A DNA stretch of 46,064 bases from Candidatus Hopanoidivorans cymbastelae (GTDB taxonomy: Bacteria; Actinomycetota; Acidimicrobiia; Acidimicrobiales; Hopanoidiivorantaceae): positions 1 through 46,064 of the forward strand of contig JAPYNY010000024.1 of NCBI GenBank assembly GCA_028283145.1, read 5' to 3'. This document shows, piece by piece, positions 20,686-29,269 of this stretch. How positions within the stretch are numbered: position 1 is the stretch's first letter; the number at the start of each line of letters is the position of its first letter. Position numbers and translations under genes: made by a program. The notes under the pieces were generated by a model. The model did not search any database and was not told the DNA's origin. It worked only from the letters and a program-made list of their open reading frames with translations.

Positions 20686-21203
20686 TTTCTAGGACTCTCA
20701 GCTTGTCGACTCTTGGTGGACTGGATTAATTCGCAGACTTTCTCAGCGTCTTCCAAAAAATCTGGCAGGAAACTGTAGTTAATGGATTCATGGTCGTAGC
20801 CCAGCTTGCCTCTAGGCATGCAAAACAGGTAAATGTTCGAGCAGTGCCGTAACCAAGCCCTGCATTCGTCTTTGGAGATATATCCCAGTCGGAAGGCCCA
20901 CCTGAATGACTGTCTTGTAGAAATGGTGTACCATTTATCAGGGTTATACAGTCTTACACTGTAAGCTTCTGCCAACGCATAGGCTATCCAATCCACCGTT
21001 TGGCGCAAGATAGCATAGGTTTGACTACTTGCCTGCTTGTAGTGTTGAGATGACGCAGCCTCAAAAAGAGCAGGATACAACGATTTCAGCTTCTCCAAAT
21101 GGTCGCGTATCTCTTCTACAGTTGGAGCCGGCCAAGGAGTTGTATCAAAACCCATAATGCCGACCCACTGCTCAATGACATTTCCACGAGTCCCGCCTGG
21201 CAC
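20682..21203 (-). CDS. Diverged HEPN-like protein lacking the RNase motif
   Basis: 173 residues from a GTG at 21203; TAAATT ends 6 nt upstream, a leaderless geometry. An ATG at 21155 is the alternative. I see a weak but ordered likeness to the next gene: LGYISKDECRAWLRHC against LGLISKEFPAFWQQCYY, both followed by about 35 helical residues. The Rx4H catalytic pair is missing. It may be an inactive HEPN paralogue that regulates or heterodimerises with the active one. The alternative is an unrelated helical protein. It overlaps the HEPN start as ATGA. Confidence 0.6.
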   Translation of the reverse strand: MPGGTRGNVIEQWVGIMGFDTTPWPAPTVEEIRDHLEKLKSLYPALFEAASSQHYKQASSQTYAILRQTVDWIAYALAEAYSVRLYNPDKWYTISTRQSFRWAFRLGYISKDECRAWLRHCSNIYLFCMPRGKLGYDHESINYSFLPDFLEDAEKVCELIQSTKSRQAESPRK

Positions 21204-21454
21204 AATTCCAATTTATCACAAAATAGAGGCACTCTACTATGCTTACGGAACAAGCTTTTGCTTTAAGCTCTCGGTTCATGGCAAAATTTCAATGAAGTTG
21301 CTTGTGAAATATGGAGAAAGAGATAGTTGAGATGAGAGTCCTAGTGAGTGAGATCTACAAGGAAGCTAGCACTCATAAGATTTTTATATGAGAATAAGGT
21401 GAATATGTTAAAACACCGGAAAAAAGAACCATTGAAGCACAGGGCAGTAAGGCA

Positions 21455-22924
21455 ATGAAGGGCTGGGAAGTCGTCTTAGGCTTGGAGGTTCACGCCGAGT
21501 TGCTGACGCAGACCAAGTTGTTTTCGTCCAGCCCTAATCAGTTCGGCGGCAAGCCCAACACCAAGATCGACCCCGTCAGTTTGGGTTTGCCTGGCACGCT
21601 GCCTGTGCTGAACAAACATGCGGTGGAGCTGGCCATCAGAGTTGGCTTGGCGCTGAATTGTCAGGTGCAGCCGTCCACCTTCGCCCGAAAAAATTATTTC
21701 TATCCCGACATGCCCAAGAACTACCAAATCAGCCAGTATGAAGACCCGATCAATATTGCTGGCCACCTGGAGTTGCCTTCGGGCCGGCGCATCGGGATCG
21801 TGCGGGCGCACTTGGAGGAAGACACCGGCAAAAGTTCCCACGTGGGTGGCGGCGGGCGGATTCACGAAGCGGGTTATTCGCTGATTGACTACAACCGTGC
21901 GGGCGTGCCGCTGATTGAGATTGTCAGCGCCCCGGATCTGCGCAACTCCGAGGAGGCCAAGGAATATGTTTCGGAGTTGCGTGCGATTTTGGTGGCTATA
22001 GGCGCCTCGGACGGCAAGATGGAGGAAGGCTCGCTGCGGGTGGATGCCAATATCTCGGTGAGGCGCCTGGGAGATGAGCAGTTGGGAGTCAGGTGCGAGG
22101 TGAAGAATGTGAACTCCCTCAGGTCGCTGGGGCGGGCTATTGACTATGAGGCGCAACGCCAGGTGGAGTTGCTGGAGGCAGGCGAAGCGGTGACCCAGGA
22201 GACCCGACATTGGAACGAGGACGACCACTCAACTCACTCCTTGCGCTCCAAGGAAGGTGAAACCGACTACCGCTATTTTCTGGAACCCGACTTGCTTCCC
22301 GTGGTGCCAGACAGGGATTGGGTTGAGGCAATCTGCACGAGCTTGCCGGCTTTGCCAGCCGAGCGACGGCGCAGGTTGCAGCAGGCATGCGATGCGGCGG
22401 GCACTAGCGCGGGCACGACCATCGCTTACCCCGAGGCGCCCAACGCCAGCGCGGCCGAGGCGCTGCTAGCCGACATCGCCACTATCGTCTCAAGGTCGCA
22501 AGATGGCTTGGCTCTGGCGGCCATTCAGCAGGGCGCCGACCAAGCTTTGGTTTTCAAGCATGTCTTGAACAACCTGGCCGAAGGAACTGGACAACTGACA
22601 GCCGATGCATTCACCGAGCTGCTGGCTGCCGAAGCCGGGGGAGACATTTCCGCTTCTCATGCCAAGGCAGTGCTGGCGGATTTGGTGAAGTCGGGTGGCA
22701 CGGCCACAGCAGCCATCCAAGCCAAAGGTTTGGAAGCTGTCGACCAAGGCGAGTTGGGTGCGCTGATTGACGAACTGATAGCTCAGAATTCAGACGAGTG
22801 GCAGCGATTTTGCGATGGCGAACAAAAGCTGCAGGGATTTTTCGTGGGCCAGATCATGAAGGCCACCAAAGGCCAAGCCGACGGTCAAGCAGTTGCCAAG
22901 CTGCTGGCGGAGCGCAAAGGCTAA
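21455..22924 (+). CDS. gatB: Asp-tRNA(Asn)/Glu-tRNA(Gln) amidotransferase subunit B
   Basis: GatB phosphorylates the tRNA-bound Glu or Asp and amidates it with ammonia channelled from GatA. The cradle domain signatures are clear: VVLGLEVHAELLT, NYFYPDMPKNYQISQYE, then the IVRAHLEEDTGKSSH and YNRAGVPLIEIVS segments. The C-terminal helical and YqeY-like tail (from about residue 330) ends GQIMKATKGQADGQAV. 489 residues is standard. The ATG at 21455 follows a weak AAGG. It is separated from gatA by the HEPN/MNT module. Confidence 0.96.
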   Translation: MKGWEVVLGLEVHAELLTQTKLFSSSPNQFGGKPNTKIDPVSLGLPGTLPVLNKHAVELAIRVGLALNCQVQPSTFARKNYFYPDMPKNYQISQYEDPINIAGHLELPSGRRIGIVRAHLEEDTGKSSHVGGGGRIHEAGYSLIDYNRAGVPLIEIVSAPDLRNSEEAKEYVSELRAILVAIGASDGKMEEGSLRVDANISVRRLGDEQLGVRCEVKNVNSLRSLGRAIDYEAQRQVELLEAGEAVTQETRHWNEDDHSTHSLRSKEGETDYRYFLEPDLLPVVPDRDWVEAICTSLPALPAERRRRLQQACDAAGTSAGTTIAYPEAPNASAAEALLADIATIVSRSQDGLALAAIQQGADQALVFKHVLNNLAEGTGQLTADAFTELLAAEAGGDISASHAKAVLADLVKSGGTATAAIQAKGLEAVDQGELGALIDELIAQNSDEWQRFCDGEQKLQGFFVGQIMKATKGQADGQAVAKLLAERKG

Positions 22925-22964
22925 CTCTGGCTTACTGCTCTAGTTAGCCATCAGCTAAATTTTT
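22919..22964 (+). terminator. Possible terminator at the gatB 3' end
   Basis: GGCTAACT (22919-22926, spanning the gatB stop) can pair with AGTTAGCC (22942-22949) around a 15-nt loop, with a short T-run about 10 nt later. The large loop and offset T-run make this a moderate call. Confidence 0.35.
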
Positions 22965-22989
22965 GCTTTCACCGGTTTTGCCAGATGTC

Positions 22990-23018
22990 TTGTGCACACG
23001 CTTGATATATTCTAAAAT
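22990..23018 (+). promoter_or_regulatory. Leaderless promoter of the acidic-tail membrane protein
   Basis: TTGTGC (22990-22995), a 17-bp spacer and TAAAAT (23013-23018) are followed 7 nt later by the ATG at 23026. This fixes the start codon more convincingly than the longer in-frame reading from 22963. Confidence 0.55.
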
Positions 23019-23025
23019 CGTAAAT

Positions 23026-24288
23026 ATGAACACACCTGAAAATCACAATGAAACGGACTCCATGGATTCCAAGAAAGAAAATAAAGCTGACGACGATGCC
23101 AGCCATACCAGCAGTGAGCACAGCGCCAATGGTGAACGTAGCGAAGCCAGCACTAATACCGAAAATGACCACGGCGAAGCCAGTGCTCACAGTTCCGAAA
23201 CCAACCAAAGCGCTGCGGAAGACACCAGTTCCGACAGCGACCACAACACTGAGAACAACACCAGTTCCGGAGCCGATGCCAGCACCGATATTCCCCCCAG
23301 TCAAACCAGCCCGCCTGATTCCGACAGCACCGACCAAGCCACCCCATTAGTTGAGGTTTCAGCCGAGCAAAAAGCCGCTCTGAAGAAGATGCTGTCTTCG
23401 TTGAAGGTGATGGCTGCTGTGATGTCCCTGCCCTTGTTGACACTGGGGCCGATTTTGATAATCGTCGGCACCCTGTTGCCTTGGTCTGACGACCAGCGGG
23501 TGTTTGGCATCGAGCGGGTGTGGGGCGGCGACCGGTGGGCGCTTGCCGGCCAGCCGGGGCTTGGAGACACTGGCGGCGGTTATGCTGTCTTTTGTTTTGC
23601 CATCGGATTGCTGTTGTTCATGACCACGATGCGAGCCATGTTCTTCGGATTCAAGCACTGCGGTCTGGTCTATAAGGCGCTTGCATTGGCTTCCTTTTGG
23701 TCAACCATTGCCTATATAACAGTCAACCTTGACGAGAGTTATGGCTTGTGGATAACGCTAGCCGGCAGTGTTGTCACCAGTCTTGCTTTTGCCATGCAGG
23801 GCAACATGATGCCCCAGAAACCAAAGCCATCAAGCGAAGATCAGGCAGCCGCAAACCCATTGGCAACCATTGAACACATAATACAGGCAGTAATTGTCGG
23901 CATAGCTGGATTGGGAGCTTTATTCAGCGGTTTCGCTTGGGATCTGCTGGGCAATACTAGTGGTTTTGACCGTGGTGCCAGATTTGGAGTGATCATTTTT
24001 GTGGCGGGGATTTTGATTCTCATCAGCACTTTGCTGAGCCTATTCAACGCTTCGTCCAAGGAAGTTTTTTCTTTCCAAGCCCTCTGGTTTCTGGCGGGTG
24101 CAACCATCACCGCAGTCACACTTCCCACTCTTATAACCATTATTTTCTTCCCCTTAGTCACTTATATTTTCTTCCCCTTCGCCATTGGATACGGCGGCTT
24201 GACAACCGCGAGCGGCACCGGGCTTTGGGTTGCGTTGGCAAGCGGGCTGGTGATTATGTGGCAGACCAGAGCTGTAGTGCGCAAGTAA
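23026..24288 (+). CDS. Membrane protein with a long acidic low-complexity N-terminal tail
   Basis: 420 residues from the ATG at 23026. The first 100 or so are almost entirely Asp, Glu, Asn, Ser, Thr and His, with repeated small motifs (SSDSD, NTENN), and should be disordered. The rest is hydrophobic, with about eight to ten candidate transmembrane helices, for example LPLLTLGPILIIVGTLLPW and FGVIIFVAGILILISTLL. I do not recognise a family and see no transporter signature. It is monocistronic, between gatB and the SDR gene. Confidence 0.8.
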   Translation: MNTPENHNETDSMDSKKENKADDDASHTSSEHSANGERSEASTNTENDHGEASAHSSETNQSAAEDTSSDSDHNTENNTSSGADASTDIPPSQTSPPDSDSTDQATPLVEVSAEQKAALKKMLSSLKVMAAVMSLPLLTLGPILIIVGTLLPWSDDQRVFGIERVWGGDRWALAGQPGLGDTGGGYAVFCFAIGLLLFMTTMRAMFFGFKHCGLVYKALALASFWSTIAYITVNLDESYGLWITLAGSVVTSLAFAMQGNMMPQKPKPSSEDQAAANPLATIEHIIQAVIVGIAGLGALFSGFAWDLLGNTSGFDRGARFGVIIFVAGILILISTLLSLFNASSKEVFSFQALWFLAGATITAVTLPTLITIIFFPLVTYIFFPFAIGYGGLTTASGTGLWVALASGLVIMWQTRAVVRK

Positions 24289-24331
24289 ACACACGCTAGG
24301 CCGGGGCGACGCGTGCCCGCGCCGCGCCAAA

Positions 24332-25186
24332 CTAGTCAATCGGCGGCACCCTTGGCAGTTGTCTGACTTGCTGGTCTTCAAACCGCATGGCGATCTGGGT
24401 GTCGTAAGTATCGTTGGTGGGGATGTAGAACTCGCCCGCCCTCACAGCCGCAAACACCTTGTCGGCCACCACGTCAGGCTCCAAGCCACCCTCCGAAGCA
24501 GAAACCTGCAGCACCTTTTCTATCTCTGCCCCTGAAGTTGGTGTTTCGTGCCCGACTGGGTTGGCAAAAGACTCCTGGCGGTTGCGGGTAGAAGTTCCGA
24601 TGTTGGTGTTGATCAAGCTCGGCACCAGCACCGACACGCCCGTCTTCGCCCCCACCGCCTCCAAGTCGTGCGCCAGACATTCCGAAAGCCCCACAGCCGC
24701 AAACTTGCTGGCAAAGTAAGGCCCCGAAAAGGAAGCTGAGACCATGCCCCCCATTGAAGCCGTGTTGACGATGTGCGATTCCTCCTCCTGCGTCAGCATG
24801 CGCGGCACAAAAGCCTCCACCGCATGGACAATTCCAAACAAGTTCACCGACATCACCCAATTCCAGTCGGCCAAAGTTCGCTCCCACATCAAGCCGCCTA
24901 CGAACACGCCCGCATTGTTGCACAGCAGGTGAACTCCGCCCTGCCAGCCGAAAGCTGCCTCAGCCAAGGCAGCCACCGACTTGGCATCAGCCACGTCAGT
25001 CTGCACGCACAGCGCCTCAGCCCCGCTCTGTTCAGTGATGAGCGCCGCGGTCTCTTCCATCGGAGGCACTTCAATGTCGGCCACCACCACCGACATTCCT
25101 TCAACCGCGCTGCGCAGAGCCAGAGCCCGCCCGATGCCGCTGCCAGCTCCTGTGATGACGGCAGTTTTGCCTGTGAAACTTTCCAT
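24332..25186 (-). CDS. Short-chain dehydrogenase/reductase (SDR)
   Basis: 284 residues, classical SDR. The nucleotide-binding motif TGAGSGIG is at 12-19, NNAG at 90-93, the active-site Asn near 114, the catalytic Ser near 144, and Tyr157/Lys161 in YFASK. An Asp at the end of strand 2 (VVADIEV) suggests a preference for NAD(H). The substrate is not predictable; the closest general class is alcohol or hydroxyacyl dehydrogenases. It diverges from nuoG with about 40 bp between, and nothing else shares its strand, so a link to respiration is positional only. Confidence 0.9.
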   Translation of the reverse strand: MESFTGKTAVITGAGSGIGRALALRSAVEGMSVVVADIEVPPMEETAALITEQSGAEALCVQTDVADAKSVAALAEAAFGWQGGVHLLCNNAGVFVGGLMWERTLADWNWVMSVNLFGIVHAVEAFVPRMLTQEEESHIVNTASMGGMVSASFSGPYFASKFAAVGLSECLAHDLEAVGAKTGVSVLVPSLINTNIGTSTRNRQESFANPVGHETPTSGAEIEKVLQVSASEGGLEPDVVADKVFAAVRAGEFYIPTNDTYDTQIAMRFEDQQVRQLPRVPPID

Positions 25187-25214
25187 TTAACTATTTGTAG
25201 CAGGTTTAAGCAGG

Positions 25215-25220
25215 TAAAAT
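25215..25220 (+). promoter_or_regulatory. -10 box of the nuoG-N operon
   Basis: TAAAAT ends 8 nt before the GTG start of nuoG at 25229. No ribosome site is present and the opposite-strand SDR gene begins only about 30 bp upstream, so the nuoG-N operon appears to have its own leaderless promoter. Confidence 0.45.
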
Positions 25221-25228
25221 AGCACAAA

Positions 25229-27802
25229 GTGGCAGCCACACAGGATGAAGATGTAGCTTTAGAAACTGGAGTGTCCCTGACGGTCAACGACACTTCAGTG
25301 CGCGCAACCGAAGGACAGCTGCTGATTGATGCCTGCGAACAGGCAGGCGTTTACATCCCCAGATTTTGCTATCACCCGCGGATGAAGCCGGTGGGGATGT
25401 GCCGCATGTGCTTGGTGGAAGTTGACACTGGGCGCGGGGCTGCCCTGCAGCCGTCTTGCATGGTGACCGTGAGCGAGGGGATGCAGGTGGAGACGGAAAG
25501 CCCGGTGGCCAAAAAAGCCCAGGAGGGCGTGCTGGAGTTCTTGCTGCTGAATCATCCGCTGGATTGCCCGGTCTGCGACAAGGGCGGGGAATGCCCGCTG
25601 CAGGATCAGACCATGGCCTATGGCCCTGGGGAGAGTCGTTTCGTGGAATCCAAGCGGCACTTTGCCAAGCCGATTCCGATCAGCCCACTGGTGTATTTAG
25701 ATCGGGAGCGCTGCATCTTGTGCGACCGCTGCACCCGCTTTGCCTCCGAAGTTGCGGGCGACCCGCTGATTCATTTCATCGACCGGGGCAGCGAGACACA
25801 GGTCAACACCTTTCCTGATGAGCCGTTCAGTTCCTACTTCAGCGGCAATACGGTTCAGATTTGTCCGGTCGGGGCGCTGACTGCCGAAACCTACCGCTTC
25901 AAGGCGCGCCCCTGGGATTTGGTGGAGGCACGGTCAACTTTCCCCAACCCGATGGGCGACCGCATTGTGGTGGAAGCTTCCCGCGATCGAGTTTTGCGCT
26001 ATCAGGGGTGGGATTCTGAGGCTGTCAATTGGGGCTGGCTGAGCGACCGTGACCGCTTCAGTTTCCAAGCCTGCCATAGTGCCAACCGCTTGGTTGAGCC
26101 GCTTGTGCGAGCCGAATCGGGCGAGTTGGTGGGGACGACTTGGAGCGCGGCTTTGGGCTTGGCGGCATCGGCTGTGGGGGCTGCGGTGGAGAGCCGCGGG
26201 CCGGAGTCTATTGTGGTGGTTGGTGGGGCGCACCTCACCTGTGAAGCGCAATATCTATGGGGCAAGTTGGCCAAGTCTGTCTGGGGGACGGGCAATGTGG
26301 ATGCGCAGTTGGGAGACGGCCTGCCGGCGGAGTTTATTGCCGGGTTGCCTCGTGCGACTGTGGCTGAGGCTTGCGCCAAGGGTACCACGGTTGTGCTGCT
26401 GGCGGCCGACCCCAAGGAAGAGTTGGGCACGTTGTATCTGCGCCTGCGCGCTCAAGTGGAGGCAGGGGATGTGAAGCTGATTGAGCTGACGCCTCTGACC
26501 ACGGGCCTGAGTGATGTGGCCACGCACAGCTTGCGTGTGTTGCCGGGGGACGCTCCTCAGGTGGTAGCGACGTTGTTGGCTGACGACCCGATGGAATTTG
26601 CCCGCGCCGAAGGTACGCCCGCCGACGGCAGCATCGGGGCAACGCCTGTGGAAGCTATCGTGGCTGCCCGCGAAACTTTGCTGGCTGGCGGAGCTGGCAG
26701 ATCAGGAGCCGGGGTTGGCGAGGCTCAAGCTCCTTTAGTGGTGATAGCAGGGCGCAACTCTCTGGCTGAATCGGCCCAGGTCAATGTCTATGCCGTGGCT
26801 CAGCTGCTCAAAGCTTTCCCTGGCGCCAAGGTTTTGCCTGCGCTGCGGCGGGGCAATATTTTTGGGGCACTGGCTATGGGGCTGAGCCCGGTGCCGCTGG
26901 GTGGTAATGAGGACGGGGCTGGCGACGGCGCGAAGTCAAGCCTGAACGCGAAACCAGCTTTAGACACTGAAGGGATTCTGACCGCCGCAGCCCAAGGAGA
27001 CATAGCGGTGCTGGTCTGTCTGGGTGCCGACCCTATGGCTGATTTTCCCAACAAGCAGTTAGCCGAAGACGCTTTGACTTCCGGAGCCACTGTGATCTGC
27101 GTTGATACCCTGCCCAACAGCACCGCATCCGAATATGCCAGGGTGGTTCTGCCAGCGGCTGGCTTCAACGAGCGTGAGGGCACGCACCTGAATTTGGAAG
27201 GCAGGCTTTCTAGCGTGGCCAAGATCGTCAACCCACCGGGCACCGCTCGCAGCGACTGGGTCATAGCTGCCGAGTTGGCCCACAAGTGCGGGGCTGATTG
27301 GGGCTTCACTTCCCCAGTAGAAATCTGGCAGGAAATTGCTGAGACCATTCCCCAGTTTGAGGGCATCACAACCCAGGAAATTTCGGCCGCTCCAGACGGA
27401 ATTCTCGCCGCATCACCCCCTGCCCCGGCCCAAACCCAGGCATTTCTGGAATCGCTGCACCAGCCCGAAGCCGTGCCCCACAACCGCTACACCTTTCGTC
27501 TGGTCATCCACCGCACCCTTTACGACAACGGCACGTGGGTAGCCAATTGCCCGTCGCTGGCTGGCTTGGCAGAGCCTTCGGCAGCGCGGCTCAACCCAGC
27601 AGCCATGCGCGAGTTGGGCATTGAAGCCGGGGCTGAGATCATCCTTTCGTCTGAAGCTGGCCGGGTGGCCATCACCGCCAAGCCCGATGCCCGTGTGCCG
27701 GCTGGGGTCATCGCCATCGCCCACAACCATACGGGTGCCGACCCCCGAGAGCTAATCGTCTCAGGCGCCGTGGCTACTGAAGTGCAGGTGAGTGTGACAT
27801 GA
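25229..27802 (+). CDS. nuoG: NADH-quinone oxidoreductase subunit G
   Basis: Peripheral-arm subunit of complex I that carries part of the iron-sulfur chain. The N-terminal [2Fe-2S] cluster uses Cys47, 58, 61 and 77. His109 with Cys113, 116 and 122 (LNHPLDCPVCDKGGEC) ligates a [4Fe-4S] cluster, and CILCDRC plus a later CPVGAL Cys ligate the next. The remaining 600 residues form the molybdopterin-oxidoreductase-like domain, with LGADPMADFPN and NEREGTHLN. 857 residues is in the usual range. Start is a GTG with no ribosome site. nuoF and the earlier subunits are absent upstream. The stop overlaps a mini-gene at 27799. Confidence 0.95.
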   Translation: MAATQDEDVALETGVSLTVNDTSVRATEGQLLIDACEQAGVYIPRFCYHPRMKPVGMCRMCLVEVDTGRGAALQPSCMVTVSEGMQVETESPVAKKAQEGVLEFLLLNHPLDCPVCDKGGECPLQDQTMAYGPGESRFVESKRHFAKPIPISPLVYLDRERCILCDRCTRFASEVAGDPLIHFIDRGSETQVNTFPDEPFSSYFSGNTVQICPVGALTAETYRFKARPWDLVEARSTFPNPMGDRIVVEASRDRVLRYQGWDSEAVNWGWLSDRDRFSFQACHSANRLVEPLVRAESGELVGTTWSAALGLAASAVGAAVESRGPESIVVVGGAHLTCEAQYLWGKLAKSVWGTGNVDAQLGDGLPAEFIAGLPRATVAEACAKGTTVVLLAADPKEELGTLYLRLRAQVEAGDVKLIELTPLTTGLSDVATHSLRVLPGDAPQVVATLLADDPMEFARAEGTPADGSIGATPVEAIVAARETLLAGGAGRSGAGVGEAQAPLVVIAGRNSLAESAQVNVYAVAQLLKAFPGAKVLPALRRGNIFGALAMGLSPVPLGGNEDGAGDGAKSSLNAKPALDTEGILTAAAQGDIAVLVCLGADPMADFPNKQLAEDALTSGATVICVDTLPNSTASEYARVVLPAAGFNEREGTHLNLEGRLSSVAKIVNPPGTARSDWVIAAELAHKCGADWGFTSPVEIWQEIAETIPQFEGITTQEISAAPDGILAASPPAPAQTQAFLESLHQPEAVPHNRYTFRLVIHRTLYDNGTWVANCPSLAGLAEPSAARLNPAAMRELGIEAGAEIILSSEAGRVAITAKPDARVPAGVIAIAHNHTGADPRELIVSGAVATEVQVSVT

Positions 27803-27885
27803 AGCTGGGAAGTGTCAAACTGAAGGTGCAGCCAAGCACGTCCAACAGCGCACCAAGCCCGCCGCCAACCAAGCCCGCCAAATGA
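27799..27885 (+). CDS. 28-residue mini-protein bridging nuoG and nuoH
   Basis: An ATG at 27799 overlaps the nuoG stop (ATGA). The reading frame stays open for 28 codons and stops with a TGA (27883-27885) that overlaps the nuoH ATG at 27882, again as ATGA. The peptide begins MKLGSVKLKVQPS and ends in a Pro-rich, basic tail (SPPPTKPAK). It has no membrane segment. The double overlap suggests that ribosomes pass from nuoG through this frame to nuoH, either to couple translation or to make a small complex I accessory peptide. No homologue is known to me, and chance remains possible. Confidence 0.55.
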   Translation: MKLGSVKLKVQPSTSNSAPSPPPTKPAK

Positions 27886-29222
27886 CCAGCGCACTTGCAC
27901 TCGTGTCTGCCACCGCGCCCGCCCCCGCCGCCGTCTTCGCGGTTGACCCGCTGTTTCTAGGCGGAGTGGGCTTGGAAGAGGTAATCATTGTAGCCATCAA
28001 GGTTGTAGCGGCTTTCACCCTGCTGCTGCTCAGCGTGGTGTTCATGATTTGGTTTGAGCGCAAGCTCATCAGCGACATGCAGAACCGCATCGGCCCCAAC
28101 GTAGCTGGGCCTTTCGGCGTGCTGCAAACGCTGGCAGACGGGCTGAAACTCTTCTTCAAGGAAGACTTGCTGCCAGCGCAAAGTCGCCGGCTGGTTTTCA
28201 AGCTGGCTCCCTATCTGTCGTTGGTGCCTGCGTTTATAACCTTTGCCGTGGTGCCAGTCGGAGGCAACTTCCACGACAAGCAAGGGGTCGTCTCGTGGTG
28301 GGGCAACCCGACCCACCTGCAAGTAGCCGACCCGCCAGTGGGCGTGCTGCTGATTCTGGCGATGTCGTCCGTGGCGGTGTATGGGATCATGCTGGCGGGG
28401 TGGTCATCAGGCTCAAAGTATCCCCTGCTGGGGTCGGTGCGCGCTTCGGCTCAGGTGGTGTCTTACGAAGCGGCGCTGGGGCTGTCGTTTCTGTCGGTCA
28501 TCTTGGTAGCGGGCAGCTTGTCCACCCACGAAATCGTCTCCACGCAAACCACCTACAACTGGAATCTCTGGGTGACGGGTTTCGTGCCATTCGTCATCTT
28601 CATGATCTCAGCCACAGCCGAACTGAACCGCCCGCCATTTGACTTGGTGGAGGCTGAACAGGAGCTGGTGGGGGGCTTCCACACCGAATACAGTTCGCTG
28701 CGGTTCTCGCTGTTCTACCTGGCGGAGTTCATGAACGTGGTCACCATGTCGGCCATCATCGTGACGCTGTTTCTGGGCGGCCCGAACGGCCCCATTCTCA
28801 CCGACACAGCCGACTGGGTATGGGGCGTGCTTTGGTTTTTGGTCAAGCTGTTCGTGCTGCTGTTCACCTTCGTCTGGTTCAGGGCGACCTTGCCGCGGAT
28901 GCGCTACGACCAACTCATGGATCTGGGTTGGAAAGTGCTGATACCGTTTTCGCTGGGGTGGCTGTTGGTGCTGGCCGCGGTGGATTTGGGAGACGATCGA
29001 GACTGGAATCCGGCTGCGGTGGTGGCCGTGTCTGTCGGGGTTTTTGTGGTGGCGATGGGATTGTTGCAGATGGCTATCCGCGCTGGCCGTCAAGCCCCAG
29101 ATATTGATGATATGGCAGGGCCGGACGGGTTAGCGGGGCCAGATGGGTTTGTGGGGACGGACGGTTTGGCGGGCGCAGACAGTCTGGCCGAAACACACAT
29201 GGAACTAGAAGGTCGCAACTAG
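27882..29222 (+). CDS. nuoH: NADH-quinone oxidoreductase subunit H
   Basis: Membrane subunit at the junction with the peripheral arm; it forms part of the quinone chamber. Signatures include ERKLISDMQNRIGPNVAGPF, then QTLADGLKLFFKED, and the conserved acidic loop AELNRPPFDLVEAEQELVGG. Eight hydrophobic helices are evident. The C-terminus carries an extra 45-residue tail made of short repeats (GPDGLA, GPDGFV, GTDGLA, GADSLA), not part of the core fold. The ATG overlaps the stop of the 28-codon frame before it. Confidence 0.96.
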   Translation: MTSALALVSATAPAPAAVFAVDPLFLGGVGLEEVIIVAIKVVAAFTLLLLSVVFMIWFERKLISDMQNRIGPNVAGPFGVLQTLADGLKLFFKEDLLPAQSRRLVFKLAPYLSLVPAFITFAVVPVGGNFHDKQGVVSWWGNPTHLQVADPPVGVLLILAMSSVAVYGIMLAGWSSGSKYPLLGSVRASAQVVSYEAALGLSFLSVILVAGSLSTHEIVSTQTTYNWNLWVTGFVPFVIFMISATAELNRPPFDLVEAEQELVGGFHTEYSSLRFSLFYLAEFMNVVTMSAIIVTLFLGGPNGPILTDTADWVWGVLWFLVKLFVLLFTFVWFRATLPRMRYDQLMDLGWKVLIPFSLGWLLVLAAVDLGDDRDWNPAAVVAVSVGVFVVAMGLLQMAIRAGRQAPDIDDMAGPDGLAGPDGFVGTDGLAGADSLAETHMELEGRN

Positions 29223-29269
29223 AAAGGCGCAGCAGCGCAGCAACTGAGGAAAGGAAAAACGAAGAAAAT

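Noticed and set aside
21476-22228. Minus-strand open frame of 250 codons opposite gatB
   Set aside because: Antisense shadow of gatB; Gln/His/Arg-rich with no start signal.
26800-27483. Minus-strand open frame of 227 codons opposite nuoG
   Set aside because: Antisense shadow of the nuoG molybdopterin-like domain; no ribosome site or recognisable motif.
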